From Lentzea californiensis (GTDB taxonomy: Bacteria; Actinomycetota; Actinomycetes; Mycobacteriales; Pseudonocardiaceae), in contig NZ_JANBBE010000003.1 of NCBI RefSeq assembly GCF_024648825.1, positions 372,001 to 436,000 of the forward strand: a stretch of 64,000 bases of DNA. The letters run 5' to 3'. Positions 8,042 to 18,300 of this stretch are shown here, piece after piece (the stretch's first letter is position 1; every line of letters starts with the position of its first letter). Made by a program: the position numbers and the translations under genes. A model generated the notes under the pieces. It did not search any database, was not told the DNA's origin, and saw nothing but the letters and a program-made list of their open reading frames with translations.

Positions 8042-8881
8042 GTGCTCGCCACCCTGCCCGGTTACCGGGACGCGGTCGCACTGGACGAGCCCTTCCGCCC
8101 GCTCAGTGCGCCCGCCCACGAACTCGGCCCGTTGACGACCCTCGCCCTGCGGATGCTTGGTGACGACCCGTGGGTCGGCCGGTTCCAGGTGCCCGGGAAC
8201 GCCGGCGAACGGCGGCGCCTGCTGCGGGCACTGCTGACCATCCGCGGGCCCGCGCCGCTCGACCCGGAGCTCGTCGCCGTGCTGGACGCCCTGCTCGGCG
8301 GTGAACGGCAGCGCACCAGGCCCGCCGACGTGCTGGAACTGCCCGCGCCGATCGCGGTGTGGCGCGGCGACATCACCCGGCTGAAGGCCGACGCGATCGT
8401 CAACGCCGCCAACGACGCCATGCTCGGGTGCTTCCAGCCCGGCCACGCCTGCGTCGACAACGCGATCCACGCGGTCGCCGGGCCGCGGCTGCGGGCCGAC
8501 TGCGGGCGGATCATGGCGTTGCAGGGCACACCGGAACCGACCGGCGCCGCGAAGATCACCCGCGGCTACCACCTGCCCGCGCCGTTCGTGCTGCACACCG
8601 TCGGGCCGATCGTGCGCGGGGACCTGGTGCCCGCCCACGGAACGGCGCTCGCCGACTCGTACCGGGCGTGCCTCGACCTCGCCGCGGAGGTGCCAGCGAT
8701 CCGCACCGTCGCGTTCTGCGGCATCAGCACGGGGATCTTCGGCTTCCCGAAACGACCGGCCGCGCGGATCGCCGTCGGCACGGTCCGGGACTGGCTCGCC
8801 GCACGCCCCGGCCGGTTCGACCGCGTGGTGTTCGTGGCCTACCAAGCCGAGGACGAAGCTTTCTACCGGGAGTTGCTGTGA
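8042..8881 (+). CDS. Zinc-macrodomain protein-ADP-ribose hydrolase (SirTM-linked)
   Basis: A 279-residue protein. An N-terminal helical region (residues 1-100) precedes a macrodomain: WRGDITRLKADAIVNAAND, then the zinc-macro signature GCFQPGHACVDNAIH, TGAAKITRGYHLPAPFVLHTVGP, and FCGISTGIFGFP. The Cys/His ligands of the zinc-containing class are present. Known relatives sit beside class M sirtuins and remove ADP-ribose that the sirtuin attaches to lipoylated carrier proteins. The GTG start at 8042 lies one base after the SnoaL stop, and the end overlaps the sirtuin start by GTGA. No GcvH-L or lipoate ligase gene is seen in the window. Confidence 0.9.
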   Translation: MLATLPGYRDAVALDEPFRPLSAPAHELGPLTTLALRMLGDDPWVGRFQVPGNAGERRRLLRALLTIRGPAPLDPELVAVLDALLGGERQRTRPADVLELPAPIAVWRGDITRLKADAIVNAANDAMLGCFQPGHACVDNAIHAVAGPRLRADCGRIMALQGTPEPTGAAKITRGYHLPAPFVLHTVGPIVRGDLVPAHGTALADSYRACLDLAAEVPAIRTVAFCGISTGIFGFPKRPAARIAVGTVRDWLAARPGRFDRVVFVAYQAEDEAFYRELL

Positions 8882-9264
8882 CGCTGGAACGCTGGCTGGA
8901 CGAGGCCGACCGCGTGCTGATCGCGGCAGGAGCGGGACTGTTGGCGGCGGCGGGTTACGACTACTCGGACGCCGAACGGTTCGCCGAGCTGTTCCCCGTT
9001 CTGCACGGGAAAGGGCTGTGGGCGCGGTTCCAGTTGATCGGGCTGCCGCTGCCGCCCCGGTTGCTGTGGGGTTACTGGTCCGTGCACGTCGACGACATCC
9101 GCTTCGGCGAGGAACCGAACCCCGTGTACACGCGGCTGCGGCAGCTGGTCGGCACTCGCGACCACTTCGTGCTGACGTCCAACGTGGACGGGTTGTTCGC
9201 GCGCAACGGGTTCGACGAGGAACGGGTCTGGACGCCTCAGGGCGACTACGGCCGCTACCGGTAA
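8878..9264 (+). pseudogene. Class M sirtuin (SirTM), N-terminal half, cut by IS
   Basis: The first ~127 codons of a SirTM-type NAD-dependent ADP-ribosyltransferase/deacylase. Residues include RVLIAAGAGLLAAAGYDYS (NAD loop), FVLTSNVDGLFARNGF and the catalytic-region motif TPQGDYGRYR, then a TAA stop that belongs to the inserted element. The GTG start overlaps the macrodomain stop. The zinc site and C-terminal Rossmann strand lie across the insertion at 10785-11191. The fragment ends exactly where the IS605-type element begins (about 9259), so the sirtuin is almost certainly inactive while its hydrolase partner remains intact. Confidence 0.88.
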
Positions 9265-9299
9265 TGTGGGCCAGTGCGCCAGGCTTCAGCCCAGTGGCG

Positions 9300-9500
9300 G
9301 AAGCCCGCGCGGGCGGCCGGTCACGGCTGAGCGTGTCCTGGACCGGCCGGTTCTGCTGCTCGATGTGCTGTCGCAGCACGGTGATCGGTGCACCTCTGAT
9401 CGAGTCGGCGAAGTAGGACCCGGACCAGAGTCGTTGTACCCGCCAGTAGCGGTGGAAGCGCAAACGCAATGTCGGCCAGTATGAACACCATCTACATCGG
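9300..9500 (-). pseudogene. tnpA: Truncated tnpA (Y1 HUH transposase) remnant
   Basis: Minus-strand translation gives the C-terminal end of an IS200/IS605 TnpA: RFHRYWRVQRLWSGSYFADS followed by GGAPI-like IRGAPITVLRQHIEQQNRP. The N-terminal two thirds, including the HUH motif and most of what should precede this segment, is missing; only about 60 bases separate it from tnpB. No clear stop is seen before the element's left end. The boundaries given are approximate. Confidence 0.7.
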
Positions 9501-9529
9501 CCATGAATCTAACTGCCTAGGATGGTGCG

Positions 9530-10766
9530 GTGCAGTTGCGGTACAACTTCCGCGTCTATCCGACGCCTGGTCAGCGTGACGCGCTGGCGCGGGCGTTCGG
9601 ATGTGCGCGTGTGGTGTTCAACGATGCGCTGCGCGCACGCCAGACCGCCCGTGAGAACGGCCAGCCTTACCTGTCGGACGGGGAGTTTGTCCAAGCGGGT
9701 TATCACCCGTGCCAAGGCGACGCCGGAGCGGGTGTGGCTGGGTGAGGTGTCGGCGGTGGTGTTGCAGCAGGCGCTGGCGGATCTGAACACCGCGTATCGC
9801 AACTTCTTCGCTTCGGTCACGGGTAAACGCAAGGGCCGCAAGGTTGCCCCGCCCCGGTTCCGGTCGCGTAAGGACAACCGGCAAACTGTGCGGTTCACTC
9901 GCAATGCCCGGTTCGCGGTGCTGGGCAACGGCCGGTTGCGGTTGCCGAAGATCGGTGACCTCGCGGTGCGCTGGTCGCGCGAGTTGCCTGCTGAACCGTC
10001 CTCGGTGACGATCGTGAAGGATGCGACCGGCCGGTACTACGCCTCGTTCGTCGTCACGACGAAGCGGGACGAGTCATTGCCGACGGCCGAGTCCGAGGTC
10101 GGCATCGACCTGGGCTTGACGCATTTCGCGGTGCTCTCGGACGGCACGAAGGTGGCCGCGCCGAAGTTCCTGCGCCAGGCGGCACGCAGGCTGGCGCGGT
10201 TGCAGAAGTCGCTGAGCCGCAAGGTCAAGGGCTCGAACAACCGCAAGAAAGCTGTTGTCAAGGTTGCCCGCGCGCACGCGAAGGTGGCCGACACGCGGCG
10301 GGACTGGCAGCACAAGCTGTCCACGGCGATCATCCGCGACAACCAAGCGGTCTACGTCGAGGACCTGTGCGTGACCGGTCTGGGCCGCACCAGGCTCGCG
10401 AAGTCCGTGCACGACGCCGGGTGGGCCGGTTTCACCGGCATGCTGCAGTACAAGGCGGACCGGTACGGACGCGTCTTCGCCCGGATCGACCGGTTCGCGC
10501 CCACGTCACAGACGTGCTCGGAGTGCGGACGGATCGACGGGCCGAAACCGCTGTCCGTGCGGTTGTGGACATGCCTGTGCGGTGCCACCCACGACCGGGA
10601 CATCAACGCCGCCAAAAACGTGTTGGCCGCCGGGCAGGCGGACAACTCAAACGACCGTGGAGCGCAGGTAAGACCAGCATCCGTGCTGGCACCGCGCCGC
10701 GAAGCGGTAACCCACCCGGACGCCGCGCGGTCCACGCGTAGCGTGGAGAGAGTCTCCGCCCTTTAG
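9530..10766 (+). pseudogene. tnpB: tnpB (IS605-type RNA-guided nuclease), frameshifted
   Basis: TnpB-family protein, ancestor-like to Cas12. The first frame encodes MQLRYNFRVYPTPGQRDALA up to YLSDGEF. The rest, from LSKRVITRAKATPERVWLGE onward, is in a different frame. One extra T in the TTT at 9686-9688 accounts for the shift (family pattern DGELSKRVIT). Downstream the catalytic parts are intact: RuvC Asp in GIDLGLTHFAVL, Glu in VYVEDLCV, zinc-finger Cys pairs TCSECGR and CLCG, and Asp in DRDINAAKN. It could be a pseudogene, or rarely rescued by slippage. The C-terminal extension of about 40 residues overlaps the predicted guide-RNA region. Confidence 0.85.
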
Positions 10767-10784
10767 GACGGAGAGGATGTCAAC
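10620..10784 (+). ncRNA. Possible omegaRNA/right-end RNA of the IS element
   Basis: In IS605-type elements the 3' end of tnpB plus the right end encode an RNA that guides TnpB. The corresponding part here contains GC-rich self-complementary blocks (for example CACGCGTAGCGTG at 10734-10746) and the terminal CTCCGCCC/GGACGGAG stem at 10754-10773, ending in AGGATGTCAAC. The guide would be read from the flanking sirtuin sequence. The assignment rests on position and stems only; the 5' boundary is arbitrary. Confidence 0.35.
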
Positions 10785-11191
10785 AGTGCGAGACGCCGTG
10801 CACGCGCGAGACCTGGCCGAGCAGGCCGACCATCGAGACCGCGCTCGCCACTTACGACGTGGAGACGGGCGAGGCCATGGCCGTGCCGTCCTGCCCGCGT
10901 TGCGGGGGAGAGGTGTTCCTGAACGTGCACAAGGGACCCGAGTACGTGCCCGACCACTACCTGCCTGCCGGGCAACGGCTGCGTGACTGGCTGCAGGACG
11001 GCGTGCTCGTCCTCGAGATAGGCGCCGGGTACAGCACGCCCGGAGTCATCCGCTCCCCGGTCGAGTCGGTGGTGCGCGGACTGCCGGGTGCGCGGCTGGT
11101 GCGGATCAACACCGCCCACGCCGAGGTACCGGCGGATCTGGCCGAGCGGGCACTGAGCGTGCGTGCGGACGTCGCGGAGGTGCTGGCATGA
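10785..11191 (+). pseudogene. Class M sirtuin (SirTM), C-terminal half
   Basis: In frame 2 from 10784/10785 the sequence reads QCETPCTRETWPSRPTIETALATYD, then CPRCGGEVFLNV and VLVLEIGAGYSTPGVIRSP ... LVRINTAHAEVP. That is the zinc site (paired Cys in QCETPC and CPRCGG) and the C-terminal NAD-binding strand of a SirTM protein. It directly continues the half that ends at GRY near 9258. No convincing start precedes it, although a GTG at 10859 is in frame. The stop overlaps the ATG of the alcohol dehydrogenase pseudogene, so the original operon was macrodomain-sirtuin-dehydrogenase. Confidence 0.88.
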
Positions 11192-12197
11192 AGATCACGG
11201 CGGCCGTCGTGGGGGAGCGGCACGGCGAGTTCGAGCTGCGCGAGGTGTTCCTCGACGAACCGAGGGACGGTGAGGTGCTCGTCCGGATCGTGGCGGCGGG
11301 GATCTGCCACACGGACTCGATCACCCGGCGCGGCGACCTGTGTCGGTGGCGCCGAACCGCCGGGCGAGCGCGAGCCGGGACTCGCGCCGGTCGACCGCGA
11401 TGATCTGGGGCGCACCGCTGTTGCGCGCGGCCGTGACAGCGGCGAGCCCGACCGCGCCGGCGCCGTAGACGACCGGGGATGAACCGGGGTGCGGCTTCAG
11501 CACGGCGCCCGCGCCGGTGGACAGTCCACACGCCATGGGACCGAGCAGTTCCAGCGGGCCGTTCGACGGGCACCAGGCCGCGCCACGGCACGAGTTCGTG
11601 CGTCGCGAACGACGACTGCCCGAAGAAGTGGCTCGCCAGCGGCGATCCATCGAGTCCGCGCAACGAGGTCGACCCGTCGTCGCGGCCACCGCCGACCAGG
11701 AGGTCCCCCAGCCGGAGCCAGTACTGCGGCTGACCGTCCACGCAGTTGCGGCATTCGCCGCACCACGGCCAGCCGAGCACGACGTGATCTCCCTCGACCA
11801 CCGGTGAACGTCGCCGTGGACGAACCCGTCGCGGCGGTGCACGAGATCTGCTCCGGGCCCGCGGACTTCAGCTTGGAGTGCACCGGGGCCGTGGCGGTGC
11901 CGTCAGGCCGTGGACTCGATGGGGATGCGCGGGACGTGCGCGTTCATCGGCGGGGCGCCGGCAGGGGCGCGCGTCGAGCTGGACCACCTCGGCACTTTGT
12001 GGGGCAAGCGCGTCGTCGGCGTGCTGGGCGGGGAGGGGCGGAGCGCGGCGCTCATCACGACGCTGATCGACCTGCACCGGCAGGGCAGGTTCCCGTTCGA
12101 CGAGCTCGTCACGCACTTCCCGTTCGGCGCCGTGGGGGACGCGATGCGGGCGGCGGAGGCCGGCGAGGTGATCAAGCCCGTGCTGCTGATGCCATAG
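11188..12197 (+). pseudogene. Zn-dependent alcohol dehydrogenase with inverted middle and frameshift
   Basis: Three pieces of one MDR/zinc alcohol dehydrogenase. (a) 11188-11340 plus: N-terminus through [14 protein letters not shown]. (b) 11341-about 11803, minus strand: [69 protein letters not shown] and [11 protein letters not shown]. (c) From about 11804 plus: [16 protein letters not shown] to VIKPVLLMP. Piece b reads into c if flipped. About 25 codons, including the expected GHE motif region after GDL, are missing. An extra C in the CC at 11900-11901 shifts the frame between AVAV and QAVDSMGMRG. The protein cannot be functional as it stands. The first ATG overlaps the sirtuin stop. Confidence 0.88.
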
Positions 12198-12228
12198 CAC
12201 GTCGCGCCATCCGCGAACCGGAGTAAGA

Positions 12229-12247
12229 GGCCCCGCCATCCGGGGCC
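12229..12247 (+). terminator. GC-rich hairpin before the lipid-synthase operon
   Basis: GGCCCCG-CCATC-CGGGGCC, a perfect 7-bp stem with a 5-base loop, 31 bases after the dehydrogenase pseudogene. No strong T-run follows (ATTCGTC), so termination is plausible rather than certain. It separates the decayed sirtuin/dehydrogenase zone from the synthase promoter region. Confidence 0.5.
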
Positions 12248-12305
12248 ATTCGTCAGGTTACGTAGATGAGAAAGTTTCACTACCCCCCTCGACGCCGCCG
12301 CGGGT

Positions 12306-12337
12306 TTGTGCGTACGGTGAGCGCGCTGTAACCGTAC
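12306..12337 (+). promoter_or_regulatory. Candidate promoter/operator of the lipid-synthase operon
   Basis: The 205-base gap before the synthase holds an inverted repeat GTACGGT (12312-12318) ... ACCGTAC (12331-12337) with a 12-base spacer, a layout typical of a dimeric regulator site. TTGTGC (12306-12311) and TGTAAC (12327-12332) resemble weak -35/-10 boxes, but their 15-base spacing is short. No pathway regulator gene lies in the operon, so any regulator must be elsewhere. Confidence 0.35.
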
Positions 12338-12393
12338 CGGTCAGTAGTAACCCTAGCTGAATTCCTTTCTCCCCACCCCTGCAGGGTGAGGAA

Positions 12394-15300
12394 GTGAGCG
12401 CAGTGAACATGCTGTCGGATCGAGAACGGGTGCTGTGCCTGAGTCCTTTCAGCACCCCCAACCCGGCCCTCGTGGTCGCGGCCGAACGAGCCGGCGGGCT
12501 CGGTGTGCTCGACCTCGGGCCCCACGCCGCCGCCGACCTCTGCCGTGTCGCCACGCGTCACCCGCGCGCCTTCGGGGTGCGGCTGCACGGACCGTTGACG
12601 GTGCCCTTGCCGGACGCCGTCGACACCGTCGTGGTGGATCTTGTTCGTCATGCCCCGAACCTCGCTGAGCTGGGTGAACGCCGCGTCCTCGCGGTGATCA
12701 CCTCGGTGGCGGAAGCCGTTGCGGCGATCGAGTCCGGAGCCACCGGCTTGATCGCGAAGGGTGCCGAGTCCGGCGGCCGAGTGGGTGGTTCACCCGCGTT
12801 CGTGTTGCTCCAGCAGGTGCTCGCGCTGACCGATCTGCCGGTCTGGGTGGCCGGGTCGATCGGCCCCGACACGGCTGCGGCCGCGGTCGCCGGAGGTGCT
12901 CGCGGAGTGGTGCTGGAAGGCCAGCTCGCACTCGTCGCGGAGGCCCGAAAACATATTTCCGGCGAAATTGTCAACGCGGTCCGGATGATGGACGGCGCCG
13001 ACACCGTCGTGAACCACGGGTTACGCGTTCATGTTCGTCAAAACGCGCTCGAAATTGGTCAGGAAGGTTCCCTGGCTGATAATTACCGTACCGCGTTCGG
13101 CACGGTCGGAGGCGTGGTCGGCGCCATTCAACGGGGGATGAGGGACAATCTCACCCTGGCGGGTGAGCACCGCTCCATCCGGTCCGGCGGGCCGTTCTGC
13201 GACCGCGTCCCCGGCCTGCGGTACCCGATCGCGCAGGGCCCGATGACCCGCGTCAGCGACCAGCCCGCGTTCGCCGCGGCCGTCGCCGAGGGAGGGGCGC
13301 TGCCGTTCCTCGCGCTCGCGTTGATGGAGGGCCCGGCGGTCCGCGGACTGCTGGACCACACAGCGGCGAAACTCGGCGAACGGCCGTGGGGCGTCGGCCT
13401 GCTCGGCTTCGCTCCGGCGGACCTGAGGGCCCGGCAGATGGAGGCCGTGCTGGCCGTCCGGCCGAAGTACGCGATCGTCGCCGGGGGCACGCCCGCGCAG
13501 GCGCGCGAGCTGGAGGACGCCGGCATCGAGGCGTTCCTGCACGTGCCGTCGCCCGCGCTGCTGCGCCGGTTCCTCGACGAGGGCGCGCGCAAGTTCGTCT
13601 TCGAGGGCTCGGAGTGCGGCGGGCACACCGGTCCCCGCAGCAGCTTCACGTTGTGGCAGCAGCAGATCGACGTCCTGCGCGGGCGTGAGAAGGACGTCGT
13701 CGCGTTGTTCGCGGGCGGCATCCACGACGCCCGCTCGGCCGCCATGATCTCCGCGATGACCGCGCCGATCGCGGCACGGGGAGCGGCGATCGGCGTTCTC
13801 GTCGGCACGGCCTACCTGTTCACCGAGGAAGCCGTGTCGCACGGCGCGATCCAGCCGGTGTTCCAGGAGGTCGCGCTGGAGTGCGAGGACACGGCGCTGC
13901 TGGAGACCTCACCGGGCCACGCCGTCCGCTGCGCGCAGACGTCCTATGTGGACACCTTCGAGCAGGCGCGCGCCGGACTGAGCGGACTGTCCAAGCAGGA
14001 GAGCTGGGAGAGGCTCGAACAGCTCAACCTGGGACGGCTCCGGCTCGCCAGCCGTGGTCTCGTGCGCGACGAGGGCGGTCTCAAGCCGGTCGGCGAGGAC
14101 GAGCAGCGCCGCGAGGGCATGTTCATGATCGGCCAGGTCGCGACGCTGCGCTCCGAACGCACCACCATCGCGGAGCTGCACGAGGACATCGTGTCCGGCG
14201 TGCTGCCCGAGACCGGCTCGGAGACCGTCGAGGCCGAACCGCTGGACGTCGCCATCGTCGGCATGGCCGCGATCATGCCGGGAGCCCGTGACGTCGCGGA
14301 GTTCTGGGCGAACGTCCTGGCGGGCACCGACTCCATCACCGAGATCCCGCCGGACCGCTGGTCGCCCGAACGCTACGGCAGTCCGTTCAAGTGGGGCGGT
14401 TTCCTCCCGCGCACGGCCTTCGACCCGCTGGCGTACGGGATCCCGCCCACCTCGCTCACCTCGATCGAACCCGCCCAGCTGCTGGCGCTCGAAGTGTCGG
14501 CGCGGGCGCTGCAGGACGCCGGCTACGCGACGCGGGTGTTCGACCGCGAACGCACGTCGGTGATCTTCGGTGCCGAGGCGGGCGCCGACCTCGCGAACGC
14601 CTACACGGTCCGCACCGCGTTGCCCGCCCTGGGCATCAGCGGCCTCGACGACCACCTGCCGTCGCTGACCGAGGACTCGTTCCCCGGCGTGCTGGGCAAC
14701 GTGATCGCCGGCCGGGTCGCGAACCGGCTCGACCTCGGCGGCGCGAACTACACGGTCGACGCGGCCTGCGCGTCCAGCCTCGCCGCGCTCGACGTGGCGT
14801 GCAAGGAACTCGTCGGCGGCACCAGCGACATGGTCCTCTGCGGCGCGGTCGACCTGCACAACAGCGCGCATGACTACCAGATGTTCGCGTCGGTGAAAGC
14901 CCTGTCCGCCAAGGGCCGCTGCGCCACGTTCGACTCGGCGGCGGACGGCATCGCACTCGGTGAGGGCGTGGCCGCCGTCGTCCTGAAGCGACTCGCCGAC
15001 GCCGAACGGGACGGTGACCGCGTCTACGCGGTGGTCAAGGGCATCGGCGCGTCGAGCGACGGCCGGTCGCTGGGCCTGACCGCGCCGCGGCCGGAAGGCC
15101 AGCAACGGGCCCTGCGCCGCGCCTACGCCTCCGCCGGGCTGCCGGTCACGGCCGTCGGACTGGTCGAGGCGCACGGCACCGGAACCGTGGTGGGCGACCG
15201 CACGGAGCTCGCGTCGCTGACCGAGATGTTCTCCGGCGTCGAACCCGGCACGTGCACGATCGGCTCGGTCAAGTCGCAGATCGGCCACACCAAGTGCGCG

Positions 15301-18300
15301 GCCGGCCTCGCGGGCGTGATCAAGGCCGCCCTGGCCGTGCACACCGGCGTGCGGCCCGGCACGTTGCACGTCAAGCAGCCCAACGCTTTCTGGGACGCGC
15401 GCACCAGCCCGTTCGCGTTCGGCCACCGCACCTGGGCGAGCAAGAGCCGGGTCGCGGGCGTGAGCGCGTTCGGGTTCGGCGGCACGAACTTCCACACCGT
15501 GATCGCGGGCTACACCGGGGCCGACGAACCGCGGCACGGCCTGACCGCCTGGCCCGCCGAGCTGTTCCTGATCCGAGGTGAGGACCAGGCTGCCGCACAA
15601 CGGGAAGCCGCCCGCCTCGCCGGACTGGCCGACGCGCGTACGCCGTTGCGGTCACTGGCCGCGGCCTGTGGTGAGGGCACGGTCCAGGCCGCGTTCGTGG
15701 TCAGCGATCACGCCGCGCTGCACAAGGCGCTGGAGGACGTCGAGGCCTGGCGTTCGTCGGACGTCGTGTCGTTGCGGACGGGGGAGCGGCCCCAGGTCGC
15801 GTTCCTGTACCCCGGCCAGGGCAGCCAGCGGCCGGGCATGCTGCTCGACCTCGTCACCGCTTTCCCGCGCCTGCAGGACTTCCTCGACGCGCGCTACGAG
15901 CGGGTGATGTACCCGTCGGCCGCGTTGACCGCCGAGGACGTGTCGCGGCAGCGCGCCGAGATCACCGACACCCGCAACGCCCAGCCCACGCTCGGCGTCG
16001 CCGGGCTCATGGTCACGTCGCTGCTCGACTCCGTCGGCGTCCGTCCGGACCTGGCCGGTGGTCACAGCTACGGCGAACTGGTCGCGCTGTCGGCGGCCGG
16101 AGCGTTCGGTGCCGCCGAGTTGCTGGAGCTCAGCTCAGCGCGTGCCGAGGCCATGCTGGAGGCGGTCGGCGAGGACCCCGGCACGATGGCCGCGGTGACC
16201 GCGCCGGTGGCCGAGGTCGAGGCGCTGCTGCCGGCCGATGTAGTGGTGGCCAACCACAACGCGCCCGAGCAGGTCGTGATCTCCGGCCCGACCGAGGCCG
16301 TGGCCCGTGCGGTCGAGGTGCTCCGGGCCGCCGGGCTGACCGTGAAGGACATCCCGGTCGGCGCCGCGTTCCACAGCCCGCTGATGGCCGGTGCCCGCGA
16401 CCGGTTCGCGGCCCGTCTCGCGGAGATCTCCCTGGGCGAGACGCGGTTCCCGGTGTGGTCGAACGTGTCCGCGGCGCCGCACGAGAACGTGCTCGAAGGG
16501 CTGTCCGCACAGCTCGCGGGCCGGGTGCGGTTCGTGGACCAGATCGAGTCGATGTACGCGGCGGGCGCCCGGATCTTCGTCGAGGCGGGACCCGGCGGCG
16601 TGCTGACGTCCCTGGTCGGCAAGACCCTCGGCGACCGGCCGCACCAGGCGTTGCGCTGCGACGACCACGTGACGTTCCTGCGCACCTTGGCGACGCTCGC
16701 GGTCGCCGGTGTCGAGGTGGACACCGCACCGCTGTTCGAGGACAGGGCCGAACCGGCCACGGCCGTGCCGCCGAGGCCGGGCTGGTACGTGGATGGAGGA
16801 CTCGTGCGGGACGCGAACGGTGAGGCACTGCCCGGCGGGCTGCGGCCCGCGACGGAGTTCCCGACGCTGCGCGTGGGATCGGGGCTCGGGCGGGACGAGA
16901 TCATCGAGAAGTTCCTGGACGGGATGCGCGACGCGGTCAGCGCCCAGCGCGACGTCCTGCTGAGCTACCTCGGCACCGAGCCCGCCTCGGTTCCGGCGCC
17001 CCGGCAGGTGATCGACCAGCAGCCCGTCGCCGTCGTCGCGGAACCGGTGGCCAAGCCGCAGGAGGACGTGGGCGCGGTGGTGCTGCGCACGATCAGCAAC
17101 CGCACCGGCTACCCGGTCGAGATGCTGCGGCCGGGGCTGGACCTGGAAGCGGACCTCTCGATCGACTCGATCAAGCGGACCGAGATCGTCGGTGAGCTGG
17201 TGGCCGAGCTGGGTGCCGCCGGGTCGGTGGACGAGCTGGCACAGCTCAAGACCATCGAAGGCATCGTCGGCTGGTTCGGTGCCGCCGCCCCGGTCGCCGC
17301 CGTGGGCAAGGACGTCCGGGAGGTCGTGCTGCGGACGATCAGCACGCGCACGGGCTATCCGGTCGAGATGTTGCAGCCGGGGCTGGACCTGGAGGCGGAC
17401 CTGTCGATCGACTCGATCAAGCGCGCGGAGATCGTGGGCGAGCTGGCCCAGGAACTCGGTGCGGCAGGGGAGGTCGACGAGCTGGCGCAGCTGAAGACGA
17501 TCGACGGGATCGTCGCGTGGTTCGGGGACACCCCGGCCCCCACCGCTGCTCCGGCCCCGGCACTGCCGGCGCCGTCGGGAGGCCGTCTCGTGCGGCTCGT
17601 GCCCCAGGTCGTGCCCGCGGAACCCGCCGCCGCCGTCGACCTCACCGGCAAGACCGTGCTGATCATCGACGACAACGGGATCGGCCTCGAACTCGCCGAC
17701 CTGCTCGAACGCCACACCGCCAGGCCGCGCATCGAGCCGTCCTTCCCGGCCGACCTGACCGGCGTCGACGTCGTGATCCGGCTCCAGGCACGGCTGCCGG
17801 AGGCGTTCAGCGAGGTCAAGGCGTGTATGACGAACGGGGTCGCGCTCGTCGTCGTGACCACGGGCGGCGGCACGTTCGGCTTCGACCACCAGCCCGACGA
17901 ACTGCCGGCGGACATCGGCCTGCACGGCCTGATCCGCACGGCCGCGCTCGAGTACCCGGACCTCGTGGTCCGCTCGGTCGACGTCAACCCCAAGGAAAGC
18001 CACCGCGACATCGCCACCGCGCTGCTCGCCGAGATCGGGCCCGGTCCGGCCGTCGTCGGCTACCACGCCGGCCGTCGCCAGGTCATCGAGGCGGTCGAGA
18101 CCGGACTCGACGCCGCGCCCCTCACCCTCGACGCCGACAGCGTGGTGCTGCTGACCGGTGGCGCCCGCGGCATCACCGCGCTCGCCGCGACCGGACTGGC
18201 CGAGCGAACCGGTTGCCACATCGAGCTCATCGGCCGCACACCGATCGCGCCCGAGGACCACCGGCTCAGCCACGCGACCACCGAGCCCGAGCTCGTGAAG

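Larger units (their letters stand above)
9260..10784 (+). mobile_element. IS605-type element (defective) inside the sirtuin gene
   Basis: Boundaries come from rejoining the sirtuin. Left flank ...GCTAC(C) at 9259 plus right flank (C)AGTGCGAG from 10784/10785 restores a continuous GRYQCETPC reading frame, with no target duplication, as expected for HUH/Y1 transposition. The left end contains an imperfect palindrome near 9269-9300. The right end has the typical hairpin CTCCGCCCTTTAGGACGGAG (10754-10773) followed by AGGATGTCAAC. Inside are a tnpA remnant (minus) and a frameshifted tnpB (plus) in divergent order. Neither is intact, so the element is probably immobile unless helped in trans. Confidence 0.85.

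Noticed and set aside
10859..11191. Independent small gene starting at GTG 10859
   Set aside because: In-frame sirtuin sequence continues upstream to the IS end at 10785, so this is the interrupted sirtuin's C-terminal half.
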